A stretch of 64,000 nt of DNA, from contig JBNKZD010000252.1 of the NCBI GenBank assembly GCA_050301235.1, positions 1-64,000 of the forward strand, given 5' to 3'. The translations under genes and the position numbers were made by a program. The first letter of the stretch is position 1. Each line of letters starts with the position of its first letter. The notes beneath the pieces are model-generated. The model worked only from the letters and a program-made list of their open reading frames with translations. It was not told where the DNA came from and did no database searches. Source of the stretch: JAFGIN01 sp050301235 (GTDB lineage Bacteria; Fibrobacterota; Chitinivibrionia; Chitinivibrionales; Chitinispirillaceae). Positions 18,942-28,719 of this stretch are shown here, in pieces.

Positions 18942-20049
18942 GACTACCTAATGTGCAGATGTTAATCAACTCTTTTTCTCGAAGATAAGAAAGTGATTTG
19001 CACCATTTCTCAAATAATTCCAATGAACACCCAACCCAGTCTTCAGGGTGTAAAAAGAAGTTAAAATTCTTCCCAATACATTCATTTATATTTTTTATCC
19101 GCTTTTTAATATTTAACGGCCCCAAAAACATCGATGTTCCATAGAATGTGAATGAACCGAAATCAACAGTGACCGGAAGATAGTATTGCCCGATGTATCC
19201 CCGGAAAAACCTGAATCCATATTGTAAAGACTCTTCAATATGGGATACTGCATTATATGGATATACAAGTGTCTGGAGAGGGATCCTGAATTGTTTGCGA
19301 ATAGTATCAGCCAATGAAAGGTCTCTTAAAATTGTCTGGTCACTTGCATGAAGGTAATTAAAATGACCAAAAGAGTGATAGGCAATTTCAGCTGAATTAT
19401 CCTTCTTGAGCATCTCTACAAATTCGGGCATGTACCAGTCGGGGTTTTCCGTTGCAGCAGTTTTGGGATCATATGTAAACCAGTCGCCATACCAATCGTT
19501 TTCGACGAATCCGTGATCACCTTCGCAGTTATCAAGAAACAGATGTCCACATATTGCCCAGGTTACCGGAAGTGAGTACTTTCTAAACAATGAATATAGC
19601 GCAACTGCAGTACCAGATGAATTCCATTGAGATTGACGTTTTTTAAATAACTGTGGTGATGCATGAGAGAGGCCAACACCACCTTCAAGATCAATAGAAA
19701 TTGTAACCCTTTTCTCATGACGGTCCTGTTGAATGTAACGGTTTTTTGAGGTGATTATTACAGGTGAAGAGATATCAATATCAGACGCCTTAGAATTGTA
19801 ATCAAAAAGCGCACACCCATTTTTTCTCATGGTTATTGCCCCAACGCTGGCACCTCGATTAACTTGAAACCATGCAGGTTCATAAAGAGATATGTGACCC
19901 GTTATCATGACTTCAGGTGCACATATGGAACCCAGAAGTCTGGCAGTCAATATTTTAAATGGGGTGATAGCCAGTATAAGATTATATACATTTATTACAG
20001 GTCGAAATCTATTCAGAAATAGTTTAATAGCAACTAAGATGGCTCTCAT
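18928..20049 (-). CDS. Polysaccharide deacetylase (NodB-type, CE4-like)
   Basis: The 373-residue protein has ~110 N-terminal residues of unknown type, then a NodB-like barrel. The metal-binding and catalytic motifs are recognisable: TISIDLEGG at ~116-124 in place of the usual TFDDG (catalytic Asp120, Glu122), the zinc His pair in HSFGH at 225-229, and a later VYPYNAV strand. The form resembles the subfamily found in exosortase-linked exopolysaccharide loci more than chitin deacetylases. It probably removes N-acetyl groups from a surface glycan or its precursor. It overlaps the FemAB-like gene upstream by four bases and the flippase-like gene downstream by 14, which argues for one transcript. 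Confidence 0.82.
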   Translation of the reverse strand: MRAILVAIKLFLNRFRPVINVYNLILAITPFKILTARLLGSICAPEVMITGHISLYEPAWFQVNRGASVGAITMRKNGCALFDYNSKASDIDISSPVIITSKNRYIQQDRHEKRVTISIDLEGGVGLSHASPQLFKKRQSQWNSSGTAVALYSLFRKYSLPVTWAICGHLFLDNCEGDHGFVENDWYGDWFTYDPKTAATENPDWYMPEFVEMLKKDNSAEIAYHSFGHFNYLHASDQTILRDLSLADTIRKQFRIPLQTLVYPYNAVSHIEESLQYGFRFFRGYIGQYYLPVTVDFGSFTFYGTSMFLGPLNIKKRIKNINECIGKNFNFFLHPEDWVGCSLELFEKWCKSLSYLREKELINICTLGSHENK

Positions 20050-21002
20050 TTTTTCAGAATCCTTCGTACTATTTGAAATATCGATGGATGTTTGAAGACA
20101 AATTTACGAAAAGTATTTTCAATCTGAAACTGTAACCTCAAGAGATGATTAGCAGTATATTGAATTGTATATACAGGTTGTGGTATAGCACCAAATTTTT
20201 TCTTGAATTCAAATGTAGGTGATCCACAAGTATCAGGACCAAGATTAACATATAGTATTTTATTTTCAATTGCTTTCTGGTATAAGCTGAAGAAAAGTAG
20301 TGTGCCAGCCTGAAGATGCCGGTGTGCATAATCAATAACCGTAAAATAGTTAAAAATTTCATTTTTTGTAGTGAAATAAAGAACCGATCCAACAGCAGAT
20401 CGATCCTGGAATGCAGTAAGCATTCCAGCGTGATTACTGCATTTATTCAGTAAACTCTCAAACCATTTAAAGGGCAACTCGTTACCTGCGTGATTTCTTC
20501 GAACCATATCGCGATAAAATGTATAGAAATTACTGCAGTCAATCTCATCTTTTACTGATAATTTATTGTTTAATGCTTTATTATAGTTTTTTCGAACTGT
20601 ACCATGTAGTTTGAGATAGGAACTTATATCGTTGAATGCAGATATATCTGTAAACATTTGTAGATAATTGATGCATACCGACCTTTCGAGATGTATACCT
20701 GAAAGACGAGTGGTAATTGTAATTAAAGACAACGAGAATGTGATTTCAGAGAATGAAATAAATTCCTTTAGATTATTTTTAACAAAACAACCGCATGAAT
20801 TGGCTCGTTTTCTTTTGTAATCAACTAACAGGGGAAATATGTCAACAAGCTTATCGTCATCGTACATTCCAAGAAGCTGTAGCTCAAGCATATTGAATGC
20901 AGCATCATTTAAGAGCCAATCAGAGTAACAGCTGTAACTTCCATTATGCTTTTCTACCACAGTGTCCCACAGTATCATATCAGTAACATACCTTATATCC
21001 AT
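20046..21002 (-). CDS. FemAB-like / GNAT-fold acyltransferase
   Basis: The 318-residue product fits the FemAB-like, BioF2-type acetyltransferase group (two fused GNAT halves). The second half contains RKNYNKALNNKL, the AVGSVLYFTTKNEIFNYF strand-turn and YVNLGPDTCGSPTFEFKKKFG, the hallmark C-terminal segment in which a lone Lys/Phe-rich loop follows the last helix. Such proteins add amino-acyl or acyl groups to glycans or peptidoglycan and recur in exopolysaccharide loci as PEP-CTERM-system FemAB proteins. The acceptor here is unknown. The start at 21002 is one base after the radical SAM stop at 21004, so the two are translationally close. Confidence 0.75.
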   Translation of the reverse strand: MDIRYVTDMILWDTVVEKHNGSYSCYSDWLLNDAAFNMLELQLLGMYDDDKLVDIFPLLVDYKRKRANSCGCFVKNNLKEFISFSEITFSLSLITITTRLSGIHLERSVCINYLQMFTDISAFNDISSYLKLHGTVRKNYNKALNNKLSVKDEIDCSNFYTFYRDMVRRNHAGNELPFKWFESLLNKCSNHAGMLTAFQDRSAVGSVLYFTTKNEIFNYFTVIDYAHRHLQAGTLLFFSLYQKAIENKILYVNLGPDTCGSPTFEFKKKFGAIPQPVYTIQYTANHLLRLQFQIENTFRKFVFKHPSIFQIVRRILKK

Positions 21003-21003
21003 A

Positions 21004-22443
21004 TTACCTGATCAACCTTTGTACTATCCCGACAGGATTAGAAATACATTGACTTACAAAAAATCTGACCAGCTTGACATCCCTGCGCAAAAGTAACGAA
21101 AGAGTATGGAAAAGGCTGGCATCACTAACACGCTTTGAAATATCCCGATACGTATTGACAATTTTATCAAACGTGAAATGTTCATATTTCCAATCAGGCT
21201 TTTCAACAAACCTATTGTCAATAAACATGTAGTCGTAAACATTTTTGTATATCCATAAAACATGGCGGAGAGAGACATCGTTCAGTAAACCGGAACTTTT
21301 CAATATAGCATGATATTCGGTTCCCTGATATGGTATTACAATCCCAAGACCCGCGCTGTCTGGTTGTATTTCATTTATTACAAATTCTGACGTTTTCCGG
21401 ACAGTTTCCGGAGTATCACCAAGTAATCCAATCAGAAAGTATGCCCTGGTTAAAATGTGGTAATTCTTAAACAAACGCGCCGCATTTTTGATCTGGCTGA
21501 GTGTAATCTCCTTTTTATTCAAGTCCAGAATCTCCTGCACCCCACTTTCAACCCCAAATCCGACCTGCAGACATCCAGCTCTGCTCATCAAGGATACAAT
21601 TTCTTCATCAATATTGCTGACCCGAACATTTGCTTCCCATACAATATCAAGTTTTTCTTCAATAATACTCTTAAGAAGTGTTTTTACGAAATCCTTTTTT
21701 GTTGTTAATTCATTGTCGATTACACGAATAAATCTTTTCCCGCATTCTCGGAGTTTTTTAAGTTCCTTTATACACTGTTCTACTGATTTTGAATGCCATC
21801 CCCCATCAATCCGGTTTCCAAAGTGACAAAATGAGCAATGAAAATTGCACCCTTCACTCAGCATTATTTGCTGATGATTGTATTTTCTCGTATTTACGAT
21901 ATCAACTGCCGGTGGTGGATATACAGATACCGGTGTACGACAACGATTACCGGTAAAAGCGATCGTTTTATGCTTTCTCAGAAATACCCCGGAAACTGAA
22001 TCCGGATTTGAAGGTTTTGAAAGAACTTCACATAATTCAAAACTTGCGGCTATCCAGTCATTGTAAACAAATGAATCCCCACAGGCAATAATTGAAGCCA
22101 GCTCTTCGATAAAAGGTTCATTACACCAAAGAATCGAAAAAAATGGTGCCTTTTTTTTTAATTGTGCAATTAACCGCTCTGTTTGTGGTGCAGCAAGACA
22201 GTTCAGTGTTGTAATTAGAATGTCTGGAGTATTTTGTGTAATAAAATGCTCAAGCATTAGTTCCGGATTACGATATAATGAACCATCAAAAAAAAGTACC
22301 TCAAATCCACGATTCCTGAAATAAGAAGCGCCTGTTAAAAGGGCATAGGGCATCACCCTGTCACCAAGTGATGAATAGTTTGATGTTCCATTCTCCTCTG
22401 TAACAAGATTGAACGGCGGATTAAGAAAAAGAACTTTCATCAC
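21004..22443 (-). CDS. B12-binding-type radical SAM protein
   Basis: The 479-residue protein has an N-terminal cobalamin-binding-like Rossmann region (~1-140: VLFLNPPFN, a MPYALLTGASYFRNRGFEVLF stretch split by a turn, and PDILITTLNC) and a radical SAM core with the [4Fe-4S] cysteines C199, C203 and C206 in EGCNFHCSFC. Later strands (GFGVESGVQEIL, TRAYFLIGLLGDTPETV) match B12-type enzymes of the BchE/methyltransferase group. The DxHxxG-type cobalamin motif is not obvious, so cobalamin use is uncertain. Known relatives methylate unactivated carbons or rearrange carbon skeletons in lipids, hopanoids and natural products. Its presence inside a glycan operon suggests unusual C-methylation or modification of the sugar or lipid carrier. 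The start ATG overlaps the upstream stop (ATGA). Confidence 0.85.
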   Translation of the reverse strand: MMKVLFLNPPFNLVTEENGTSNYSSLGDRVMPYALLTGASYFRNRGFEVLFFDGSLYRNPELMLEHFITQNTPDILITTLNCLAAPQTERLIAQLKKKAPFFSILWCNEPFIEELASIIACGDSFVYNDWIAASFELCEVLSKPSNPDSVSGVFLRKHKTIAFTGNRCRTPVSVYPPPAVDIVNTRKYNHQQIMLSEGCNFHCSFCHFGNRIDGGWHSKSVEQCIKELKKLRECGKRFIRVIDNELTTKKDFVKTLLKSIIEEKLDIVWEANVRVSNIDEEIVSLMSRAGCLQVGFGVESGVQEILDLNKKEITLSQIKNAARLFKNYHILTRAYFLIGLLGDTPETVRKTSEFVINEIQPDSAGLGIVIPYQGTEYHAILKSSGLLNDVSLRHVLWIYKNVYDYMFIDNRFVEKPDWKYEHFTFDKIVNTYRDISKRVSDASLFHTLSLLLRRDVKLVRFFVSQCISNPVGIVQRLIR

Positions 22444-23567
22444 TTCCCCTCAACCGCATCTATGTATTGTTGCAAAACTATATCTTCTGTAAATTCCTGT
22501 CTATAGGTTTTAAAACCATTTTCGGCGAGCATACTGCACAATTCATGATCATTTTTCAACATAAAAACAGCTTCACGTATTGATTTCTCATCACCAGGAG
22601 ATACCAGAATCCCATTCTTTCGATCTTCTATAATGTCTATTGCTCCTGATGTTCGCGTTGTAATAATCGGAAGGCGAAACGCCATGGCTTCAATCATACT
22701 CATGCTGACCCCTTCTTTAAGAGAGCTTTGCAAAAAACAATCTGCAGCATACATATACCCGGCGATCTCTTTTTTTGACACTGTACCATGAAAATATACA
22801 TCAGAATCGTTTCTTTTACTCAATTGCTCTAATTCGATACGATTTGGCCCATCACCAAAAAGGTGAATTGTAACACCCTCAATGCCCGAAATTGCTTTGA
22901 TTGCATAGCTGAAACCTTTTGTTTCTACACCTCGTTCATGCACCATTCTCCCGATACAGACAATATGAAATCTACCATCATCCATATTTTTGAAATAGCG
23001 AAGTTCATCCCTGTTACCGGACAGCTCTTCCGGAACATAAATATTTCGAGCTATGCGTGGCCTTGACCGTGGAACAAGCAACTTGACCTGTGTTGCATAG
23101 TCATTGTTCGTAACAAGTACCACCTTATTGATAGTATAGGCAATTTTTGCAAGCAATAAAAACCTGTTAGCGTATTCAACACCACCGTGTGTATGAACCA
23201 GTGAGATACGTTTTCTACACAAAAGGCCTGCAAGACCTGAAAGTATGCCACCTTCCCATGCAGTTTGCCCTAATACATAATCGGGCCGAAGGCGAAAATG
23301 CAGCAATATCAACCCGTAAAACAGGAAATAACTATAAAAAAGATATACTAACACGCCATACTTTTCAAGAAATCTCCCTCCTATACGGTAAATACTGATA
23401 CCTTCAATAACTTCGCATGGCAGATGATTCTTGCTGGAGCGAGGAGTAAGTACTGAAACGTTATAACCTCGATGTACCATTGCTAATGCGAGACTGTATG
23501 TCGAATTACCTACTCCGGCAGATTCGGGATAAAAGCGATCGACAATAATACACCAGTGTGCTTTCAC
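22440..23567 (-). CDS. Glycosyltransferase family 4
   Basis: The 375-residue protein is a GT-B fold retaining glycosyltransferase. The N-terminal half has the glycine-rich acceptor-side loop (FYPESAGVGNSTYSLALAM) and a VLVTNND domain; the C-terminal half has IVCIGRMVHERGVETKG, HLFGDGPNR and the donor-binding E-x7-E region in SSLKEGVSMSMIEAMAFRLP. By family it transfers a sugar from a nucleotide donor to a lipid-linked or growing glycan at the inner face of the membrane. Substrate cannot be inferred. It overlaps both neighbours by four bases (ATGA type). Confidence 0.88.
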   Translation of the reverse strand: MKAHWCIIVDRFYPESAGVGNSTYSLALAMVHRGYNVSVLTPRSSKNHLPCEVIEGISIYRIGGRFLEKYGVLVYLFYSYFLFYGLILLHFRLRPDYVLGQTAWEGGILSGLAGLLCRKRISLVHTHGGVEYANRFLLLAKIAYTINKVVLVTNNDYATQVKLLVPRSRPRIARNIYVPEELSGNRDELRYFKNMDDGRFHIVCIGRMVHERGVETKGFSYAIKAISGIEGVTIHLFGDGPNRIELEQLSKRNDSDVYFHGTVSKKEIAGYMYAADCFLQSSLKEGVSMSMIEAMAFRLPIITTRTSGAIDIIEDRKNGILVSPGDEKSIREAVFMLKNDHELCSMLAENGFKTYRQEFTEDIVLQQYIDAVEGK

Positions 23568-24871
23568 TGCAAAATCTCCTTAACAGTTTGCTGTGCCTGC
23601 AACATCGAAGCTTCCATATCAGAATACTCCCAGCTCCCGTACCTCCCTATTGAAAATATTTCATTTTCATTCAGCCATTCATGGACACTGTATCGTGAAT
23701 GCTTCCAATTGTTATCGTATGTTACATATGCATAGGGAATATCAAGAATACAGCGTTCCAGTATCTCGTCAGGAGAGGAGAGAATACCGATCTCCAGCAG
23801 TTGCTTAATGGTCTTGTTATAGAGCGCTTGTTTATCTGGCATTGAATCCCGATAAGCAATTTCCACATATAGTGATGTTGTGCCTGGCAGGCAATTTTCA
23901 GGCGCAAATGAAGAATAAAATCCGATTCTATAAAACACATACTTTTTCTCGGGAAAATACACCCAGGATATGTTGGGTAGTTGCATCCCTCTTATTGCAA
24001 GGTTTATGTTTAAAACCCCTGAACACTGTAAGAAGTCATTTTTGGTACTGATTTCCTGTGGAACTCCGCGACTCTTTTGAATCAGCTCTTTAAGAGGCAT
24101 TGTAGAGATCAGTTTTTTATAATTGATCCGATCACCGTTTCTCAACGTAATCGATTTACTTCCTGGATCGATCTGAACGATTTCATTTGACAGAGAGATA
24201 TTATCTTGAATGGTTATAGCCAAAGTCTTGATTAATTCTTCAATACCTCCGGCAGCAGGGTAATTAAAATGTGCATTATATCCGGAAGTTTCTGTTGAAG
24301 GTGAAAATGCACCCGTTAACAGCTGTCGCAAGTCGGTTAACGGGACATATTCTTTCATCCATTCGGTAGTCAATTGGTAAGGATCACATGCCCAGAGTTT
24401 TTCATTATACGGTAACATGAAATGTTCAGCTATACCTTTACCCAATGTGGATGTAACCCATGCACCAAAAGAGGAATCGTTTTTGCCTGACTTCTTCACA
24501 TAATGTGCATATACAAATGATTCGATGCATTCGATTATAACATTGTGAGGAAGTCCGAATAAGTTACACTGGAAGGGGTAATTTGTAAAAACATCGCACG
24601 AATAAATCTTACTTTTTCTTGTATGGGTAGCAAAATTCCCCTTCAGAAGCTCACCTGCCAGCTCTTTCATGTCGGGTGAATCGAAATGCAGAAGGTGACC
24701 ACAATAGTCAAACAGGAAATTTCCCTGTTGTTCGGTTCTGCACAACCCTCCAGGTTTTTCTTCCTTTTCAAGTACAATAAAATCATTAAAGGAAAATCTT
24801 TTTAGAAAATAGCCAGTGGATAAGCCTGTTAACCCTGCTCCAATTATGACAATATCGTATTTTGTATCCAT
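23564..24871 (-). CDS. FAD-dependent amine-oxidase / protoporphyrinogen-oxidase-like protein
   Basis: The 435-residue protein begins with a dinucleotide-binding motif (IVIIGAGLTGLSTGYFL, ~9-25) followed by VLEKEEKPGGLCRTE, the standard FAD contact, and GGIEELIKTL at ~215. This pattern is found in flavin amine-oxidase-type proteins, including sugar-modifying enzymes related to UDP-galactopyranose mutase that are common in glycan loci. The latter's signature arginines could not be confirmed, so a furanose-forming role is only one possibility; desaturation of a lipid carrier is another. The start is preceded by a 27-base gap to the methyltransferase gene, the only non-overlapping junction of that size in the operon. 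Confidence 0.75.
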   Translation of the reverse strand: MDTKYDIVIIGAGLTGLSTGYFLKRFSFNDFIVLEKEEKPGGLCRTEQQGNFLFDYCGHLLHFDSPDMKELAGELLKGNFATHTRKSKIYSCDVFTNYPFQCNLFGLPHNVIIECIESFVYAHYVKKSGKNDSSFGAWVTSTLGKGIAEHFMLPYNEKLWACDPYQLTTEWMKEYVPLTDLRQLLTGAFSPSTETSGYNAHFNYPAAGGIEELIKTLAITIQDNISLSNEIVQIDPGSKSITLRNGDRINYKKLISTMPLKELIQKSRGVPQEISTKNDFLQCSGVLNINLAIRGMQLPNISWVYFPEKKYVFYRIGFYSSFAPENCLPGTTSLYVEIAYRDSMPDKQALYNKTIKQLLEIGILSSPDEILERCILDIPYAYVTYDNNWKHSRYSVHEWLNENEIFSIGRYGSWEYSDMEASMLQAQQTVKEILQ

Positions 24872-24898
24872 AAACTATTACCGTATACCTGGAATTTA

Positions 24899-25705
24899 CT
24901 ATTCTATTGAATTACTTCCCTTTTTAAACACAAACTGGTTGCATCCGGTTGGAACATCAGCCTGAACGATTTTTGTACAGGTAAAATTATGCCTTTCAAC
25001 AATTGACAAAACCTCATTTATTGATGCATATTCGTAAGGATACCCCCCTATCCAATCGACAACATCGAAGAAGAAATCCATACCTCTCTTTTGATTGAAA
25101 GGGTTTTTTCCGGTAACCAGAAATTTTGCAATTGCAATCACCGGAAACAATTTGACTGTAAGTATTATCCTGAGAATTCGGGGAGAATAGCAATACCCTT
25201 TTTTAATAATACGCCAGAGTGGACTTGACCAGTGTTTGTTATAGATTGCAAGAATCAGGTATCCACCCGACGTAGTGAGATCACACGCTGTCTTTATCGC
25301 TTTTGTCATATTACCGGTATGATGAAGCACGCCCCAGGAGTGGACGATATCAAATTTTTCTGGTTTATGGTGCAACAGTTGTGAAATGGTAACTTCATCT
25401 AAAATTGAACCCATTACAACCGATGAAGGGACCTTCATGGAAAGGGTTTTTGCAGTAATTTCAAGCGACTCTGCGCACCTTGGATTTATATCACAACCAG
25501 TAACTCTCGCCCCCTGTTCAGCTGCAATCAGCAATGACAATCCCTGACCGAATCCTATATCAAGAAACGTTTTGTTTTCAAGATTAATTCCTGAAAGTAA
25601 TTCAATAAAATCATACCGGGCAGATATAAACCGATCTTTTGAGATCTTTTTTTTAGAAAATGCAAGCCAGTTCTTACCAAAATTAAATTGTTCCATACTG
25701 CTCAT
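24899..25705 (-). CDS. Class I SAM-dependent methyltransferase
   Basis: The 268-residue protein has the SAM-binding motif I FLDIGFGQGLSLL at ~44-56, the acidic ribose-binding GCDINPRCAES at ~70-80, and motif IV/post-I DIVHSWGVLHHTG at ~119-131 followed by GGYLILAIYNKH. These are typical of small-molecule and sugar O- or C-methyltransferases. A hydrophobic stretch (~165-195) may place it at the membrane. With the radical SAM enzyme it suggests that the product of this operon is methylated at more than one position. It overlaps the upstream GT4 stop by four bases. Confidence 0.82.
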   Translation of the reverse strand: MSSMEQFNFGKNWLAFSKKKISKDRFISARYDFIELLSGINLENKTFLDIGFGQGLSLLIAAEQGARVTGCDINPRCAESLEITAKTLSMKVPSSVVMGSILDEVTISQLLHHKPEKFDIVHSWGVLHHTGNMTKAIKTACDLTTSGGYLILAIYNKHWSSPLWRIIKKGYCYSPRILRIILTVKLFPVIAIAKFLVTGKNPFNQKRGMDFFFDVVDWIGGYPYEYASINEVLSIVERHNFTCTKIVQADVPTGCNQFVFKKGSNSIE

Positions 25706-26850
25706 TTCTCACTTATCAGAACAGATTGAAATTCAGTTGTTACGCTTTCCCATGAGTATTGTTTACAGCTCATTTCTCTGCCACGCATTCCCAATGTGAC
25801 ACACAACTCACTTTTATTGAGCAATGAACGCATTATACTGCATAGGCCAGTATAATTATCTGCAGGAAACAGAAAACCGTTTTGTCCATCGATTACAAGA
25901 TCATTGTTTCCCGCACAATCACTTGCAATAACCGGAAGCCCACAAGCCATAGCTTCAAGCACCACATTCGGTAACCCTTCATTAAGAGATGGGTTTACAA
26001 GACAGTCTGATTCACGATACAATGACCTGATAAACTCTTTTGTTTGCCATCCAGCCCATTGTATCTTTCGATCACACCCATATTTGCATGCAAATAATTT
26101 GAGTTGATTCAGATCGGGACCGTCTCCGGCAATTATCAGCTGTATTTCCGGATAATCGAGCACACATTCTGAAAACGCCCTGATAAGAACACTGATATTT
26201 TTTTGAGCACATAACCTTCCGACAAATAGAAATGTGAATCGTTTTATTTTGTCATAATTTTTTTCTTTTCCCGGAGAAAAATACTCTGTATCAACACCAT
26301 TGGGAATAACATCAATAGTAAATCCTGGATCAGCTTTTTCGGCTATTCTTTTCAACCCGTTTGAATTAGCGAGAATCATCAGACTTTTTTTGTAGATCAT
26401 TCTTCGTAATGGCTTAAGAAGCTTGTGATAGAGTTGCATTTTTTGCTCGGAACCCGGAACATCACCTCCCCGAAGCATAACTACATATGGTATACTCCAA
26501 AATAGCCTTCCAAGCAATCCAATCGGGCCACAGGGGATGCTGAAAAAAGTTATGATAATATCAGGGTTGGATTTATTAATTACCTTAGAAAGATTAAATG
26601 TTGCCGAAATCATGAAAAATAACATCTGTAAAATTGAAGATTTTTCTTTACGAGTACGTAATGCTGCAATCCGTTGTACGGTAACCTTGTTATCTATTGA
26701 ACTACCGCGCTTATCTTTATAAGCTGAAGTAAGTACCGTCGTTTGTATGTTTCGTGATGCAAATCCGGCAGCAAAGTGGTACGTCGCGGTTGCAGCGCCT
26801 CCTCCGACCGGCGGATATTCGTAATTAACAAAAAGTACAGATTTCATCAC
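25702..26850 (-). CDS. Glycosyltransferase family 4
   Basis: A 382-residue GT-B protein. Diagnostic segments are the N-terminal glycine loop (EYPPVGGGAATATYHFA), the linker VDTEYFSPG, TFLFVGRLCAQKNISVLIRA split over the first donor-domain strand, IIAGDGPDLNQL, and the donor-binding NPSLNEGLPNVVLEAMACGLP with two glutamates. These are the signature elements of GT4 enzymes such as WcaL- and PimB-type transferases. The sugar is unknown. It overlaps asparagine-synthase-like and methyltransferase genes by four bases on each side, consistent with strict co-translation. Confidence 0.9.
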   Translation of the reverse strand: MMKSVLFVNYEYPPVGGGAATATYHFAAGFASRNIQTTVLTSAYKDKRGSSIDNKVTVQRIAALRTRKEKSSILQMLFFMISATFNLSKVINKSNPDIIITFFSIPCGPIGLLGRLFWSIPYVVMLRGGDVPGSEQKMQLYHKLLKPLRRMIYKKSLMILANSNGLKRIAEKADPGFTIDVIPNGVDTEYFSPGKEKNYDKIKRFTFLFVGRLCAQKNISVLIRAFSECVLDYPEIQLIIAGDGPDLNQLKLFACKYGCDRKIQWAGWQTKEFIRSLYRESDCLVNPSLNEGLPNVVLEAMACGLPVIASDCAGNNDLVIDGQNGFLFPADNYTGLCSIMRSLLNKSELCVTLGMRGREMSCKQYSWESVTTEFQSVLISEK

Positions 26851-28712
26851 ACAGTGCCTTTACTGATTAAATGATCGAGTACCCACATATTCCACAAAAA
26901 TCCGCGATTATCGCAAGCCCCGTTCCGATGCATCGAAATTTGCTTATTGATAAACATCTTATTTAGAAACGGATCACAGGATGTAGTATCAAGAGTCAAA
27001 TCATCAGTTTTAAACCATTTTCCAATCGGTACACCAAATCCTTTTTTACTTCTATGAAGAATTTCTGATGGAATAAGCGGCTCAAGCGCTTTTTTCAAAA
27101 TATACTTTGTTGTGCCATTTCGGAATTTGTAGTTCCATGGAATCCGGCGTACAAAATTTACAAGATCAATATCGAGGTATGGTGCGCGAACTTCGAGCGA
27201 ATTCATCATGCTGGCACGGTCAACCTTAGTCAGAATATCATTCTGCAAATAAAGTCTGGTATAGTATTCAAGAGTTTTATCAACAAGATTTTTCTGTTTA
27301 CAGCCATCCCAGCATTCAATTGCCTCACTATAGAGGTCATCAGCTGGTGTATATTCCAAAAAAAGATCATCTATCTCTTCAGGGGAAAGCGATGCCTGCC
27401 ATACAGGATTCCAGAGTTTACTTTTATAACCAAGGCCGCGAAGGGTCCGTTTGATCCGAAAATCCATACTCATGTTAACATGAGATACCGGAAGATGACT
27501 CATGAGCATCCCGATAGCCTTATGCATCGGTCTGGGTACAATTTTTGAGTAAAGTTGAGCTGCTTTCAAGGCACAGAATGGATCGTACCCCGCAAAAAGC
27601 TCATCAGCACCATCACCACCAAGTGCGACGGTTACAAATTTACGGCTTTCATTACAGAGCAGCCATGTAGGAAGAAGAGAACTGTCTCCCATGGGTTCAT
27701 CGAGATTTTTAATAATTTGTGAAAGCTGTTCCTTTGCAGTGTCAAGAGAGCATTTCTTGTGGTGGTGATCTGTTGAAAGTTTCTGAGATGCATAATTGGA
27801 ATAGTATGATTCATCAAAACTAGGTTCATCAAAACCAATCGAAAATGTTCGGACCTGTTGCGGTGGTATATGTTGCGTTGCAAAATAAGCGATTGAAGTG
27901 GAATCGATTCCACCACTTAAAAAAACACCGAGTGGAACATCTGACATCAGCCTCCGTTGTACCGCCTTACTGATAAGACCACGAAGCTCTTCCGCCCAGA
28001 GATTTTCGGCGTTTCGGGGGATTGTTTCAAACGGATCAATATGAAATTCCCAGTAGTGTTTCAGCGAAAAAGTGCGGTCTGACAACGAATAAATACAATT
28101 GCAGCCAGCAGGTAGTTTATAAACTGATTCGTAAAGTGTTAATGGCGCCGGGATGTAATTATAGGCAAAGTACTTTTTAAGCGCACTTTTTGATACTCGA
28201 AAGTTAAAAAGTGAGTGTTTATGAAGAGAAGGGAGTTCTGATGAAAACATGAACGTGTTATTACAATGAGCATAATAGAGCGGTTTTTTTCCAAAACGGT
28301 CCCGGCTCAGAAACAGTTGTTTTCTCTGTTTATCGTATATCGCAAATGCCCACATGCCATTGAGACGTTCTACAACGCTTTCTCCCCACTGGCGGTAACC
28401 GTATAGAAGAACTTCGGTATCGGAATGATCACTGAGAAACGGGTGCCCTGCTTTTTCAAGTTCAGATCTTAATTCTTTGTAATTATAAATTTCTCCATTG
28501 AACGTTATACCGATATCCCCATCCCGGGTCCACATTGGCTGTGCACCGCCATCTATATCAATGATTGACAAACGTCGGTGACCGATATACATACCCTTTG
28601 ATGAATCATGCCATAACCCTTCTGCATCAGGGCCACGATGAACAAGCGCATCGTTCATCCGTTTAAGGTCGTCAATTGTGCCGTTGCCGGCAAAGCCACA
28701 AATACCACACAA
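26847..28712 (-). CDS. asnB: Asparagine-synthase-type glutamine amidotransferase
   Basis: I choose TTG 28712 as the start. It places Cys immediately after the initiator (CGICGFAG), as the N-terminal-nucleophile glutaminase requires, has GGAG ten bases upstream, and begins 7 bases after the upstream stop; the ATG at 28775 would bury the catalytic Cys at position 23 and overlap the previous gene by 56 bases. The 621-residue product has an Ntn-amidohydrolase domain (RGPDAEG, GHRRLSIID, FNGEIYNY) and a synthetase domain with the ATP-pyrophosphatase loop FLSGGIDSTS. Relatives in exopolysaccharide loci amidate sugars or uronic acids rather than making free asparagine, which I consider the likelier role here because of the operon. 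Confidence 0.9.
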   Translation of the reverse strand: MCGICGFAGNGTIDDLKRMNDALVHRGPDAEGLWHDSSKGMYIGHRRLSIIDIDGGAQPMWTRDGDIGITFNGEIYNYKELRSELEKAGHPFLSDHSDTEVLLYGYRQWGESVVERLNGMWAFAIYDKQRKQLFLSRDRFGKKPLYYAHCNNTFMFSSELPSLHKHSLFNFRVSKSALKKYFAYNYIPAPLTLYESVYKLPAGCNCIYSLSDRTFSLKHYWEFHIDPFETIPRNAENLWAEELRGLISKAVQRRLMSDVPLGVFLSGGIDSTSIAYFATQHIPPQQVRTFSIGFDEPSFDESYYSNYASQKLSTDHHHKKCSLDTAKEQLSQIIKNLDEPMGDSSLLPTWLLCNESRKFVTVALGGDGADELFAGYDPFCALKAAQLYSKIVPRPMHKAIGMLMSHLPVSHVNMSMDFRIKRTLRGLGYKSKLWNPVWQASLSPEEIDDLFLEYTPADDLYSEAIECWDGCKQKNLVDKTLEYYTRLYLQNDILTKVDRASMMNSLEVRAPYLDIDLVNFVRRIPWNYKFRNGTTKYILKKALEPLIPSEILHRSKKGFGVPIGKWFKTDDLTLDTTSCDPFLNKMFINKQISMHRNGACDNRGFLWNMWVLDHLISKGTV

Positions 28713-28719
28713 AGCAGTC

